A stretch of DNA of 47,060 bases from Acidobacteriota bacterium (GCA_963169195.1 CAUJDN010000067.1:1-47060); one strand, 5' to 3'. Positions 17,404-26,460 are shown, numbered from the stretch's first letter. Notes: a model not told the origin generated them from the letters alone. Translations and numbers: made by a program.

Positions 17404-20400
17404 ATGTCCCGTCTCCCAATTCGAGGCTTGGCCGCCGCCACGCTGGCGGCTGCCGGGCTTGCCGCAGGCGTCCCGGCCCTACTCGGGCAGGAGCCCCAGC
17501 CGCCCGCCGCTTCCTTGATCCAGAGCCTGTCCGAGCCTGGCGAGGGGCTGGTCATCCAGGCCCGCTCGCCCCAGACCGGTCTGGTGACGTTTGCGACCAG
17601 CCGCGGCCAGGGCGTGCTGCTGAGAGGCATGGCCGCAGCGCCAGCCGAAGAACGGGCGATCGCCTTCGTTGACCAGTACGGCAGCGCGTTCGGACTCGGC
17701 ACGCGCGCGGACGTGCGCGCGCTCCGGGCGCCGCAGCGTGACGCGCTCGGCCTCGAGCACGTGCGGCTCCAGCAGGTGGCCGATGGCATCCCCGTCACGG
17801 CCGGCGAGATCATCGTCCACCTGCGCGGCGACCGCGTGGTCGGTGTGAACGGGCACACGCTGTTCGGCCCGATGCCCCTGCTCATCCCGGACGTCACGCC
17901 GGGGGGAGCGCAGGAGGCGGCGCGCGGGCTCATCGAGAAGCACAAGGCCGGCCTGGCGCCGTTGGCGACGTACGGCGAGCCGCGGCTCGAGCTGTTCAAT
18001 CGCGGGCTGATCGACGAGGGCACGCATCCCACGCGCCTGGCCTGGTTCGTCGAGGCGAGGGGCGAGGGGCTGCGGGAGTACATCTGGGTGGACGCGCGGA
18101 CCGGCGGGGTGCTGCTGAATTTCAGCCAGCTGGCGGATGCGAGGAACCGCACGGTGTACGACGTCGCGATGGGCACCACGTTGCCTGGCACGCTCGTGCG
18201 TTCCGAAGGCGGCGCGGCGACGGGTATCGTGGACGCGGACCAGGCCTACGACTTCGCGGGCGCCACCTACGACTACTTCTTCAGCACGCATGGCCGTGAC
18301 AGCTTCGACGGCGCTGGCGCCGGACTCGTGTCGTCGGTCCGATACCGGCATCCGTCGCAACCAGGCGTCCCGTATCAGAACGCCTTCTGGAACGGAACGC
18401 AGATGGTCTATGGCGAGGGCTTCGCGGCGGCGGACGACGTCGTCGGGCACGAGCTCACGCACGCGGTCACCGAGTACTCCGCCAACCTCTTCTACTACTA
18501 CCAGTCGGGTGCGCTGAACGAATCGTTCTCCGACATCTTCGGCCAGGCCGTGGACTTCACCCGCAGCGCGGCCGATGACACCGGCATCGCGCGCTGGCGG
18601 CTCGGCGAGGATCTGTCCATCGGCGCCATCCGCGACATGATGACGCCCACCACATTTGGCGATCCCGGCAAGGTGAGCGACCCGCAGTTCTTCTGCGTGA
18701 GCGACGGGTGGACCAGCTCGAGCGGCGACAGCGGTGGGGTCCACTACAACAGCGGCGTGCCCAATCACGCCTTCGCGCTGATGGTGGACGGCGGCACCTA
18801 CAACGGGCACACGATCTCCGGCATCGGCCTCGCCAAGGCCGGGCTCATCCAGTACCGGGCCCTGAACACGTATCTGACGTCGGGTTCCACCTTCGCCGAC
18901 AACGCCACGGCCGTGAACCAGTCGTGCACGGACCTGGTGGGCACCGGCGGCATCACGGCCGGGGACTGCTCGCAGGTGGCCAACGCCATCCTGGCGGTGG
19001 AGATGGCCAGCCCGTGGCCGTGCACCGGCGCCACGCCGCCGCCGGCCACGTTCTGCCCGACGGGCGGCACGCCCGTCCCGGCGTTCACGGACGGCTTCGA
19101 GAGCGGCGGTAGCAACTGGTCGGTATCGACCACGAGCGGCACGAACTGGGGCCTGACGACGGGCTTCGCACGGACTGGCGATATCAGCGCCTACGGCGAG
19201 GACACCAGCGCCATCGCGGACCGCCGCATTGCCATGACCAACCCCGTGGTCATCCCCGCCGCGGGACGGATGTACTTCGATCACGCGTTCGAGTTCGAGC
19301 ACGTCGGGACGACGTACTACGACGGTGGCGTCCTCGAGTACAGCACGGACGGCACGACGTGGAACGATGCGGGCGGCCTGATCGATGCGGGCCACGGGTA
19401 TGCGGGCACCCTCGACGCGGGCAACGCCCTGGGAGCCCGAAGCGCGTTCGTGCGCTCCACCTTCGGCTACACCGGCACGCGGCTGAACCTCGCATCGCTC
19501 GCGGGCCAGTCGGTGCGCTTCCGGTTCCGGGTCGGGACGGACACCTCGGTCGGATCGCTGGGTTGGCTCGTGGACAACGTGAGCATCTACTCGTGCGCCG
19601 GCGGGCCGCCGCCGACGACGGCCCAGCCGCCGACCGGGCTGTTCGTCTCCTCGGTCGTTGGGAACCTCGTCACCATCCGCTTCACGCCGCCGACCACCGG
19701 GCTGTCGCCGACGAGCTACGAGCTCAGGGGCGGCATTGCTCCCGGGAGGGTGGACGCGGTCCTGCCGATTGCAGGCACCTCGCCCGTCTACACGTTCTCG
19801 GCCCCGACCGGGTCGTTCTTCATCCGCGTCCACACCATCGCCGGCGCCAGCACCAGCGGGCCGTCGAACGAGGTCCCGCTCGTGGTCAACCTGCCGACAC
19901 CGCCGTCGGCGCCAGGGAACCTGCTGGGCCTGGCGAGCGGCTCGTCGCTCACGCTGGCGTGGCGGAACACGTTCGGCGGCGGCGCGCCGACGTCACACGT
20001 GCTCGACGTGACCGGTGCCATCGTCACGTCGCTGCCGGTCGGGGCCGGCAACAGCTTCACGTTCAGCGGCGTGCCCCCGGGCACGTACACTCTGAGCGTC
20101 CGGGCCACCAACGCCGGCGGCTCGAGCCCCTCGTCCAACAGCGTGACGCTGACCTTCCCGTCGGCCTGCTCGGGCGCGCCGGGCACGCCCGACAATTTCC
20201 TCGCCTACCGCGTCGGCAACACGGTATACGCCGTGTGGGACCCGGCCGCCACGGGGCCGGCGCCGTCGAGCTTCCTGCTGAACGTCACCGGGGCCTTCGC
20301 CGGGAGCTTCGGCACGACAGCCCGCGCAATGAGCAGCCCCGTCGGCCCGGGCACGTACAACATCAGCGTGGTGGCGTCGAACGCCTGCGGGTCGAGCGCA

Positions 20401-20433
20401 GCGACGCCGGTGCAGAGCGTCACGATTCCGTAG
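17404..20433 (+). CDS. secreted M4 family metallopeptidase with C-terminal beta-sandwich and Fn3-like repeats
   Basis: The 1009-aa protease has a signal peptide (to about residue 29) and a propeptide with FTP/PepSY-like features (about 40-190). A thermolysin-type catalytic domain covers about 210-530. The zinc motif is VVGHELTHAVTEYS (about 346), the third ligand is the Glu of LNESFSDIFGQ, and the transition-state His is in GGVHYNSGVPNHAFAL. After it comes a jelly-roll-like segment with TDGFESGGSNW and YSTDGTTWNDAGG (about 560-730), then about three Fn3-like repeats to the end (PPTGLFVSSVVGN, APGNLLGLASGSS, TPDNFLAYRVGN). It should be an extracellular zinc protease; the C-terminus may bind substrate or the surface. 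A strong GAGGAGG precedes the ATG. It converges on radA. Confidence 0.93.
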   Translation: MSRLPIRGLAAATLAAAGLAAGVPALLGQEPQPPAASLIQSLSEPGEGLVIQARSPQTGLVTFATSRGQGVLLRGMAAAPAEERAIAFVDQYGSAFGLGTRADVRALRAPQRDALGLEHVRLQQVADGIPVTAGEIIVHLRGDRVVGVNGHTLFGPMPLLIPDVTPGGAQEAARGLIEKHKAGLAPLATYGEPRLELFNRGLIDEGTHPTRLAWFVEARGEGLREYIWVDARTGGVLLNFSQLADARNRTVYDVAMGTTLPGTLVRSEGGAATGIVDADQAYDFAGATYDYFFSTHGRDSFDGAGAGLVSSVRYRHPSQPGVPYQNAFWNGTQMVYGEGFAAADDVVGHELTHAVTEYSANLFYYYQSGALNESFSDIFGQAVDFTRSAADDTGIARWRLGEDLSIGAIRDMMTPTTFGDPGKVSDPQFFCVSDGWTSSSGDSGGVHYNSGVPNHAFALMVDGGTYNGHTISGIGLAKAGLIQYRALNTYLTSGSTFADNATAVNQSCTDLVGTGGITAGDCSQVANAILAVEMASPWPCTGATPPPATFCPTGGTPVPAFTDGFESGGSNWSVSTTSGTNWGLTTGFARTGDISAYGEDTSAIADRRIAMTNPVVIPAAGRMYFDHAFEFEHVGTTYYDGGVLEYSTDGTTWNDAGGLIDAGHGYAGTLDAGNALGARSAFVRSTFGYTGTRLNLASLAGQSVRFRFRVGTDTSVGSLGWLVDNVSIYSCAGGPPPTTAQPPTGLFVSSVVGNLVTIRFTPPTTGLSPTSYELRGGIAPGRVDAVLPIAGTSPVYTFSAPTGSFFIRVHTIAGASTSGPSNEVPLVVNLPTPPSAPGNLLGLASGSSLTLAWRNTFGGGAPTSHVLDVTGAIVTSLPVGAGNSFTFSGVPPGTYTLSVRATNAGGSSPSSNSVTLTFPSACSGAPGTPDNFLAYRVGNTVYAVWDPAATGPAPSSFLLNVTGAFAGSFGTTARAMSSPVGPGTYNISVVASNACGSSAATPVQSVTIP

Positions 20434-20660
20434 GAACCGGGTTCTGGGGTTCGGAGGTTCTGGGGTTCGGAGGTTCTGGGGTTCTGAGGTTCTGGGGTTC
20501 TGGGGTTCGGAGGTTCTCGGGTTCTCGGGTTCGGAGGTTCTCGGGTTCTCGGGTTCGCTGGCTCTCAGGTTCTCGGGTTCGCTGGCTCTCAGGTTCGGAG
20601 AACTCCAGAACCTCAGAACTTCAGAACTTCAGAACCCCAGAACCTCAGAACCCCAAAAAC
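20434..20660. repeat. long inverted GGTTCTGG octamer repeat between convergent genes
   Basis: From 20441 to about 20598 the plus strand is degenerate GGTTCTGG/GGTTCGGA/GGTTCTCG tandem units. After a short centre, the complementary CCAGAACC/TCAGAACT units run from about 20600 to 20656. It fills the gap between the M4 peptidase (+) and radA (-). The arms are unequal (about 155 and 55 bp) and could form a large hairpin in either transcript. Variants form sub-blocks (TTCTGG early, TTCTCG later), as expected if expansion was recent and local. Confidence 0.85.
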
Positions 20661-20685
20661 CCGGCCCTCTCCTTGTTCAGGAGAG
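20655..20685 (-). terminator. candidate intrinsic terminator of radA
   Basis: On the minus strand CTCTCC (20685-20680) pairs with GGAGAG (20672-20667) around a 7-nt loop that contains the radA stop codon. It is followed by GGCCGGG and five T residues (20659-20655). Stem length and T-run are modest. Confidence 0.4.
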
Positions 20686-22077
20686 CAGCACGTCCAGCGC
20701 CTCGCCGACGGAGCGGACGCCGACCAGCTCTGCCCGCCCCTCGTCCCGCCCCGTGGCCGCGGTGTCGGCGCCCGCCTCGACGTTGGCCGCGGGAAGGACG
20801 AGACGCGTGAAGCCCATCTGCTCGGCCTCGCGAACGCGGAGCGCCGCCTGGGGCACGCCGCGAATCTCGCCGCCGAGCCCCACCTCGCCGAAGACCGCCG
20901 TCCCCTGCACGATGGGACGGTTGCGCAGGCTCGACGCCACGGCCGACACGATGGCCAGGTCCGCTGCAGGCTCGTCGATGGTCATGCCGCCCGCGATGTT
21001 CACGAACACGTCATCGCTCACGAGGTGAAGGCCGGCGCGCTTCTCGAGGACCGCCAGAAGCAGGGTCAAGCGCGCCTGATCGAGGCCCACTGCCATGCGG
21101 CGCGCCATGCCGTAGCTGCTGGTGCTGACGAGCGCCTGCACCTCGACGAGGATGGGGCGGGACCCCTCCAGGCAGCAGAGAACCGCCGACCCGGGCGTGG
21201 CCTGCGGGCGCTCGGCCAGGAAGAGCGCCGACGGGTTGGGCACGGGCTTGAGCCCGGCGCCGGTCATCTCGAACACGCCAAGTTCGCTGACGGCGCCGAA
21301 CCGGTTCTTCACCGCCCGGACCACGCGATGCGAGTGGTGCCGCTCGCCCTCGAAGTAGAGCACCGTGTCCACCACGTGCTCCAGCGCCTTGGGACCGGCG
21401 ATGTTGCCGTCCTTGGTGACGTGGCCGACGAGAAACGTCGGGATGTCGTGTCCCTTGGCCGTGAACAGGAACTGCGTGGCCGCCTCGCGCACCTGCCCGA
21501 TGCTGCCTGGCGCCGACTGGAACTTCAGTGAGAAGACGGTCTGCACCGAGTCCACGACGAGCAGCTTCGGCTTGACGCGGCCCACCTCCTCGAGAATCCG
21601 CTCGATGCAGGTCTCCGCGAGCAGGTAGAGGGGCGCATCCCCCACGCCCAGCCGATCCCCGCGCGACTTGATCTGGTGCTCGGACTCCTCGCCCGAGGCG
21701 TAGAGGACGGGTCCCACCCTGTGGGCGAAGTTCGCCGTGGCCTGGAGCAGCAGGGTGGACTTGCCGATCCCCGGCTCGCCGCCGAGCAGCACCAGCGACC
21801 CGGGCACGATGCCACCGCCAAGCACACGGTCGAACTCGCCGATGCCGGTGGAGAGGCGCTCGGCGTGGGTGGATGCGATCTCGGAATAGCGTACGGCACC
21901 CTGCGGCGTGCCCCCGAGCGCGTAGCGGTGACCGGCCGCCGACCCGACGGCCAGAGGCTCGACGGCGCGCTCCTCGACCAACGAGTTCCACGCGCCGCAG
22001 TTGGGACAGCGGCCCTGCCACTTCGGCGACTGCGAGCCGCACTCCTGGCACACGAAGGCGGGCTTGGGCGGCTTCAT
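20677..22077 (-). CDS. radA: DNA repair protein RadA (Sms)
   Basis: This 466-aa RecA-like branch-migration helicase acts in homologous recombination. It has the N-terminal four-cysteine zinc finger (VCQECGS then GRCPNCGAW), Walker A GGEPGIGKSTLLL (about residue 95), the RadA-specific KNRFG motif (VKNRFGAVSE), and a C-terminal Lon-protease-like domain (DDVFVNIAGGMTIDEPAADLA). The length fits the family. ATG 22077 gives the usual start just before the zinc finger. It is the last gene of the long minus-strand cluster and is separated from alr by a composite repeat. Confidence 0.95.
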   Translation of the reverse strand: MKPPKPAFVCQECGSQSPKWQGRCPNCGAWNSLVEERAVEPLAVGSAAGHRYALGGTPQGAVRYSEIASTHAERLSTGIGEFDRVLGGGIVPGSLVLLGGEPGIGKSTLLLQATANFAHRVGPVLYASGEESEHQIKSRGDRLGVGDAPLYLLAETCIERILEEVGRVKPKLLVVDSVQTVFSLKFQSAPGSIGQVREAATQFLFTAKGHDIPTFLVGHVTKDGNIAGPKALEHVVDTVLYFEGERHHSHRVVRAVKNRFGAVSELGVFEMTGAGLKPVPNPSALFLAERPQATPGSAVLCCLEGSRPILVEVQALVSTSSYGMARRMAVGLDQARLTLLLAVLEKRAGLHLVSDDVFVNIAGGMTIDEPAADLAIVSAVASSLRNRPIVQGTAVFGEVGLGGEIRGVPQAALRVREAEQMGFTRLVLPAANVEAGADTAATGRDEGRAELVGVRSVGEALDVLLS

Positions 22078-22097
22078 CGAACTGCGATCATTGTCTC

Positions 22098-22205
22098 ATC
22101 GTCGGGGTTCAGGGGGTCGGGGCGTGGGTCTTGAGGTCTTGGGGTCTTGGGGCTGAATCAAATCGTCAATCGCCCAATGAATCGCCAATCGGCAATCGGC
22201 AATGG
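22098..22205. repeat. composite short-repeat tract between alr and radA
   Basis: Three unit families follow each other on the plus strand: GGTTCAGG-like words (22098-22120), GGTCTTGA/GGTCTTGG units (22128-22152), and CAATCG/CAATCGG units (22160-22204). All are present in other gaps of the window. There is no gene in the 135-bp gap. Confidence 0.75.
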
Positions 22206-22212
22206 ACGGCCG

Positions 22213-23406
22213 TCAGTACACCCGTTGCACCCTGGCGCCGAGCCGGCAGAGCACCTCGTACGGAATGGTGTCGATCCAGCTGGCCATCTCGCGGGCGTCG
22301 ATGCGCTGCCAGGCCTCATCCCCCTGAGCACCGAGGAACGCCACCTCGTCGCCCGGGTTCACGCCTTCGATGTCGGTGATATCCGCGGTGAGCATGTCCA
22401 TGCTCACCGCGCCGACGATGGGCGCACGGCGGCCGCGGATGAGCACGACGCCTCGTCCTTCGAGGCGGCGGTCGAGGCCATCGGCGTAGCCGGCAGGCAC
22501 CACGGCCAGCGAGGTTGGCCGGGGCGCGGTGAAGCGCGCGCCGTAGCCGACCGGCTCGCCCACACGCACACCCTTCACGGCCACCACCCGGCTCGAGAGG
22601 GACATCACCGGTCGCAACGCGAGCGTGGCGTGCAGGGGCGGCGGCACCAGGCCGTAGAGCAGCAACCCGGGTCGCACGAAGTCGTACCAGACCCGGGAAT
22701 CGCGCAGCAGCGCCGCGGAGTTGGCGGCATGCCTCAGGTGCGGCCCACCGCCGAGATCGTTCAGCGCGAAACACGCGGCCTCGAACCGCCGGCGTTGCAC
22801 CTCGAAGAGCGGCGACTCCGGATCGTCGGCCGTGCCGAAGTGCGTGTGCACGGCCTCGAGGCGCAGGTGTGCCGAGGCCAGCAATTCGGGCAGCGTCCGG
22901 GCGAGGTTGTCGTGTCGGAAGCCGAGTCGGTTGAGACCGGTGTCGATCTTGAGGTGATAGCCGAGCGCGACGCCGCGCTCGGCCGCGGCTGCCTGCAGGG
23001 CCCGCCCAGCCGCCGGGCTCGAGATGGTGGGTGTGAGCCGGTAGTCGAAGATCCCTGACAGGTCGCTCACGCTGAGGGCGCCGAAGACGAGGATGGGCGC
23101 GCGAATCCCGCCCTCGCGCAGGTCCACGCCCTCCTCGGTGTCGGCGACGGCCAGCATCGCCGCGCCGGCGTCCTCCAGCACGCGGGCCACGGGCCGCGCG
23201 CCATGGCCGTAGGCGTTGGCCTTGACGACGGCGATGATGCCCGGTGCGCGGGACGGCCCGGCCCCCGCCGCACGGTTGAGCACGGCATCCGACGCGAGGT
23301 ACTGCCGGATGGCCTGGAAGTTCGACGCCAGCGCGTCGAGATCGACGCGGGCCGCGGTACAGCGAATCACGGACACCGATTGGGTCGCAGAGAACACAGA
23401 TGGCAC
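22213..23406 (-). CDS. alr: alanine racemase
   Basis: The 397-aa PLP enzyme interconverts L- and D-alanine for peptidoglycan. The PLP lysine motif is AVVKANAYGHGA (about residue 60). The usual segments are present: HLKIDTGLNRLGF, HTHFGTAD, RPGLLLYGL, and the catalytic-tyrosine region VGYGARFTA, with MDMLTADITD near the end. The start is uncertain. The reading frame opens with GTG at 23406 inside a CGCAGATGA-type repeat, but conservation begins near RCTAARVDLDAL, so GTG at 23376 or 23370 may be the true start. No Shine-Dalgarno is visible at any of them. Confidence 0.93.
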   Translation of the reverse strand: MPSVFSATQSVSVIRCTAARVDLDALASNFQAIRQYLASDAVLNRAAGAGPSRAPGIIAVVKANAYGHGARPVARVLEDAGAAMLAVADTEEGVDLREGGIRAPILVFGALSVSDLSGIFDYRLTPTISSPAAGRALQAAAAERGVALGYHLKIDTGLNRLGFRHDNLARTLPELLASAHLRLEAVHTHFGTADDPESPLFEVQRRRFEAACFALNDLGGGPHLRHAANSAALLRDSRVWYDFVRPGLLLYGLVPPPLHATLALRPVMSLSSRVVAVKGVRVGEPVGYGARFTAPRPTSLAVVPAGYADGLDRRLEGRGVVLIRGRRAPIVGAVSMDMLTADITDIEGVNPGDEVAFLGAQGDEAWQRIDAREMASWIDTIPYEVLCRLGARVQRVY

Positions 23407-23715
23407 AGATTACGCGGATGACGCAGAGGGCGCAGATGAGGCAGAACCTGCAGATGGCAGTCGAGCAGATGGGGCCAGGGGTCCAGATGTCGCCATCGGC
23501 TCTGGTGGGCCGCGGCGTTGGCGGCTGCCGACCGACCGGGAGGCCTGGGACACGAGACCGGGTGATGGGCGCGATTACCGGGGCGATGCGAGTCAGCCGC
23601 CACCGGCAGCGAACGGCACGACTGGCGCAGGGGAAGCCAGCGTCCCTGACTCATCTGCGCCATCGGCGGCGTCTGCGTCATCTGCGGCCTCGGCTTTCGC
23701 GTCCGACATCGGCGT
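23372..23715. repeat. inverted CGCAGATGA-type repeat arms with about 170 bp between
   Basis: This gap between dnaB and alr (309 bp without a gene) starts on the left with units such as CACAGATGG, CACAGATTA, CGCAGATGA (23372-23470). It ends on the right with the inverse: TCATCTGCG, GTCTGCGTC, ATCTGCGG (23640-23705). The centre (about 23470-23640) shows no convincing reading frame, although several open frames cross it. The right arm ends about 10 bp after the dnaB stop. I see no promoter in it. Confidence 0.7.
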
Positions 23716-25071
23716 TCAGTCCGCGTCCCCTCCGTGTGCGAGGTTGGCGAACCGAGTCTGCTCCCGCAGGAAGGCGAGCTTGATGGTGCCGGTCGGTCCG
23801 TTGCGCTGCTTGGCGATGATGAGCTCGGCGACGCCGTCGCTCTCACTCGGCTCGTCGCCCAGCTTGTACATCTCCTCGCGGAAGATCAGCACGACCACGT
23901 CGGCGTCCTGCTCGAGCGCGCCGGACTCTCGAAGGTCGGAGAGCTGCGGCCGCTTGTCGGAGCGAGCTTCCGGCGCGCGCGACAGCTGCGACAGCACGAC
24001 GATGGGGACGCTCAGCTCCTTCGCGAGCCCCTTGAGCGACCGCGAGATGGACGCCAGCTCCAGGGTGCGGTTCTCGAAGCGGCCGCGTCCGGTCATCAGC
24101 TGCACGTAGTCGATGGCGAGCAGGTGCAGGCCGTGCTCGGCCTGCAGGCGGCGCGCCTTCGCGCGCATCTCGAGCACGCCGATGCCCGCCGTATCGTCGA
24201 TGAACAGCTGCGCGTCGCCCAGCGTCTCCAGCGCGTGCGTGATCTGCCCGTACTCGCGCTGGCCGATCTGCCCGCTCAGCAGGCGATAGGTGTCGATCCG
24301 CGCCTCGGACGCGAGCATGCGCATGAAGAGCTGCTCCTTCGACATCTCGAGGCTGAAGAAGCCGGCGACCCGGCCCTGCGTCGCCACGTGCTGGCAGATG
24401 TTCAGCACGAGGCTGGTCTTGCCCATCGAGGGGCGGGCGGCCACGATGACCAGGTCGCCCGGCTGCAGGCCGCGGGTCTTGCGGTCCAGGTCGTCGAAGC
24501 CCGTGGGCACGCCGGTGATGTAGCTCTTGTGCTCGAAGAGCTTCTCGATCTTCGGGAAGCTCTCCTTCACCAGCTCCCGCATGGGCATGAAGCCCGCCTT
24601 CACGCGATCTTCGGCCACCGCGAAGATGGCGCTCTCCGCGTCGTCCAGGATGAGATCGGCCTCCTGGTCGGCCTCATAGGCGTTGGCGAGGATCTTGTTG
24701 GCCGAGAAGATGAGCGCGCGCAGCGTCGCCTTCTCCTTCACGATCTGCGCGTAGTACTCGACGTTGGTCGAGCGCGGCACGCCGTCCACGAGCGAGGCGA
24801 CATAGGCGGGCCCGCCGACCTCCTCCAGCTCGCCCGACCGCTCGAGCGCCTCCTTGAGGGTGACCAGGTCGATGGGCTGGCTCCGTTCGGCCAGGTCGGT
24901 CATCCGCTCGAAGATCCGCCGGTGCGCGTCGCGGAAGAAGGCCTGGGCGTTGATGACCGCGGCGGCCAGGTTGAACGTGTGGTTGTCGATGAGGATGGCA
25001 CCCAGCACCGAGCGCTCCGCCTCGAGGTTGTGCGGAAGCGTGCGGGCGGGCGTTGCGACGGACTCGGCCAC
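23716..25071 (-). CDS. dnaB: replicative DNA helicase DnaB
   Basis: The 451-aa hexameric helicase unwinds DNA ahead of the replication fork. The N-terminal primase-interacting domain opens with PHNLEAERSVLGAIL (about 13-27). The RecA-like domain has Walker A AARPSMGKTSL (about residue 212) and Walker B-like LLAIDYVQLM, followed by SRSLKGLAKEL and VVLSQLSRAPE. No intein is present, and the length is normal. The start is GTG 25071, since conservation begins soon after. It follows rplI by 114 bp; this gap shows nothing clear. The rpsF-rpsR-rplI-dnaB order is widespread. Confidence 0.96.
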   Translation of the reverse strand: MAESVATPARTLPHNLEAERSVLGAILIDNHTFNLAAAVINAQAFFRDAHRRIFERMTDLAERSQPIDLVTLKEALERSGELEEVGGPAYVASLVDGVPRSTNVEYYAQIVKEKATLRALIFSANKILANAYEADQEADLILDDAESAIFAVAEDRVKAGFMPMRELVKESFPKIEKLFEHKSYITGVPTGFDDLDRKTRGLQPGDLVIVAARPSMGKTSLVLNICQHVATQGRVAGFFSLEMSKEQLFMRMLASEARIDTYRLLSGQIGQREYGQITHALETLGDAQLFIDDTAGIGVLEMRAKARRLQAEHGLHLLAIDYVQLMTGRGRFENRTLELASISRSLKGLAKELSVPIVVLSQLSRAPEARSDKRPQLSDLRESGALEQDADVVVLIFREEMYKLGDEPSESDGVAELIIAKQRNGPTGTIKLAFLREQTRFANLAHGGDAD

Positions 25072-25185
25072 GCGCGGATCTTAATACGGAGGACGCGGGG
25101 AGATGTCAGCGGAGATCGCGAGCCGGGGCCGGGACGCGCGAGTCGTGTCCGACTGGCGCCCCGGTTCCCGGCTCCCGACGCGTGT

Positions 25186-25632
25186 CTATGCCTCCTTCAC
25201 GACCGTCACGCGCACGTGCGCGGTGACGTCGCGATGCAGCTTCACGGGCACCGTGCTCTCGCCCAGCGCCTTCAGCGGGTCGGGCAGCAGGATCTTGCGA
25301 CGATCGATGTCGAAGCCCTTGGCCTTCAGCAGGTCCCCGATGTCGGCGTTGGTCACCGACCCGTACAGCTGGTCGTTCTCGCCCACCTTGCGCGCGATCG
25401 ACAGTTCGAGCGCCGTCAGCCGCGTCGCGATGGCCTCGGCGGCCGACCGCTCCTCGGCCTCGCGCGCCTCGACGATCTTCCGCTCCCGCTCCACGCGCTT
25501 GCGGTTCCCCTCGGTGGCCTCGAGCGCCAGCTTCCGCGGCAGGAGGTAGTTCCGGGCGTAGCCGTCCGCCACCTTGACGATCTCGCCGCGGCGGCCGACG
25601 TGCTCCACGTGGTCTCGAAGAATCACTTCCAT
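25186..25632 (-). CDS. rplI: 50S ribosomal protein L9
   Basis: The 148-aa protein has the signature N-terminal domain MEVILRDHVEHVGRRGEIV, a long connecting helix (RVERERKIVEAREAEE) and a C-terminal domain binding 23S rRNA (SVTNADIGDLLKAKG). ATG 25632 matches the family start exactly; in-frame codons upstream run into rpsR. It lies 13 bp after rpsR in the same operon. Confidence 0.97.
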   Translation of the reverse strand: MEVILRDHVEHVGRRGEIVKVADGYARNYLLPRKLALEATEGNRKRVERERKIVEAREAEERSAAEAIATRLTALELSIARKVGENDQLYGSVTNADIGDLLKAKGFDIDRRKILLPDPLKALGESTVPVKLHRDVTAHVRVTVVKEA

Positions 25633-25645
25633 TGGCTGGCTCCCG

Positions 25646-25948
25646 CTAGTCCGACGCGTAGGGCAGCAGCGCGAGCTGCCGCGCACGCAGAATCGCCACG
25701 CGCAGGGCGCGCTGGTGCTTCGCGCAGGTGCCCGAAATCCGGCGCGGCAGCACCTTGCCGCGCTCGGGGACGAAGCCGCTCAGCAGCTTGACGTCCTTGT
25801 AGTTGATGTCGTCGATGCGGTCCGCGCAGAACTTGCAGACCTTCCGGCGGCGGAACAGGCCACGGCGCTGGCCGCCCTGCTTGTCCCCGCCCGCCGCGCT
25901 CTTGCCCCGGCCGCCGGGACCACTCGGTTTGCGTCCACCAAATGCCAT
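25646..25948 (-). CDS. rpsR: 30S ribosomal protein S18
   Basis: The 100-aa S18 has a Gly/Lys-rich N-terminal extension (to about residue 30) and then the conserved core ([31 protein letters not shown]). The CxxC and the later Cys-x-x-His suggest a zinc-binding form. It begins 4 bp after the rpsF stop. No ssb gene lies between rpsF and rpsR, unlike in many Firmicutes and some other bacteria. Confidence 0.97.
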   Translation of the reverse strand: MAFGGRKPSGPGGRGKSAAGGDKQGGQRRGLFRRRKVCKFCADRIDDINYKDVKLLSGFVPERGKVLPRRISGTCAKHQRALRVAILRARQLALLPYASD

Positions 25949-25952
25949 GACC

Positions 25953-26408
25953 CTATGCCTCCGTGTCCACGCCTTCGTACGTCAGGTCGGCGTCGTCATC
26001 GCTGTCGCGCTGCGGCCCCTCCCCCGGCTGCCGATCGGGCGGCAGCCCCCGCGCGATGCGGCGGCGCCGCGACTCTTCCTGCCGCTTGGTGCGGGCACGC
26101 TCGGCCACCTGCTGCCGCTCGTCCACGCGCACCACGAGATGGCGGATGAGACCCTCCGTCACCTTCAGGCGGCGGTCGATTTCCTTCATGAGCTCGCCCG
26201 AGCCCTGGATCACGTGAAGCACATAGAAGCCTTCCTTGTGCTTGCCGATCTCGTAGGCGAGCTTGCGCCGGCCCCACGGCTCGGTCTTCTCAATCGAGCC
26301 GCCCAGACGCTGGACGATGCCCTCGACCTGGGCCTGGAGGTCGGCGACCTCCTGCTCGGTGGCCTCGGGCTTGAGGATGTAGATCAGTTCGTACGTGCGT
26401 GCGCTCAT
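25953..26408 (-). CDS. rpsF: 30S ribosomal protein S6
   Basis: The 151-aa S6 has [13 protein letters not shown] at the start and the [19 protein letters not shown] core. S6 pairs with S18 on the 30S platform. The C-terminal 45 residues are a charged extension ([26 protein letters not shown]), longer than E. coli S6 before modification. The start ATG 26408 is fixed by AAGGAG 5 nt upstream. A strong hairpin lies in its leader. Confidence 0.97.
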   Translation of the reverse strand: MSARTYELIYILKPEATEQEVADLQAQVEGIVQRLGGSIEKTEPWGRRKLAYEIGKHKEGFYVLHVIQGSGELMKEIDRRLKVTEGLIRHLVVRVDERQQVAERARTKRQEESRRRRIARGLPPDRQPGEGPQRDSDDDADLTYEGVDTEA

Positions 26409-26430
26409 CAGTGCTCCTTGTGGACTCACA

Positions 26431-26460
26431 GGAAGGCCGCGGGTGCGCCCCGCGCCTTCC
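26431..26460 (-). promoter_or_regulatory. rpsF leader hairpin, possible S6:S18 binding element
   Basis: On the minus strand GGAAGG-CGCGGG pairs with CCCGCG-CCTTCC around a 5-nt loop, with a single bulged base, ending 22 nt before the rpsF start. It is not followed by T residues, so it is not a normal terminator for pth. In several bacteria the S6:S18 complex represses its own mRNA through a hairpin at this place; the match here is positional, not proven. Confidence 0.4.

Noticed and set aside
17479..19833. 784-aa open frame antisense to the M4 peptidase
   Set aside because: The M4 frame has signal peptide, zinc motif and a strong ribosome binding site. The antisense product has no recognisable feature.
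20434..20660. CRISPR-like array
   Set aside because: Units are only about 8 bp, degenerate and contiguous, with no spacers of constant length and no cas genes.
23400..23846. Open frames on both strands in the dnaB-alr gap
   Set aside because: Their products are periodic translations of the CGCAGATGA-type repeat and overlap dnaB or alr.
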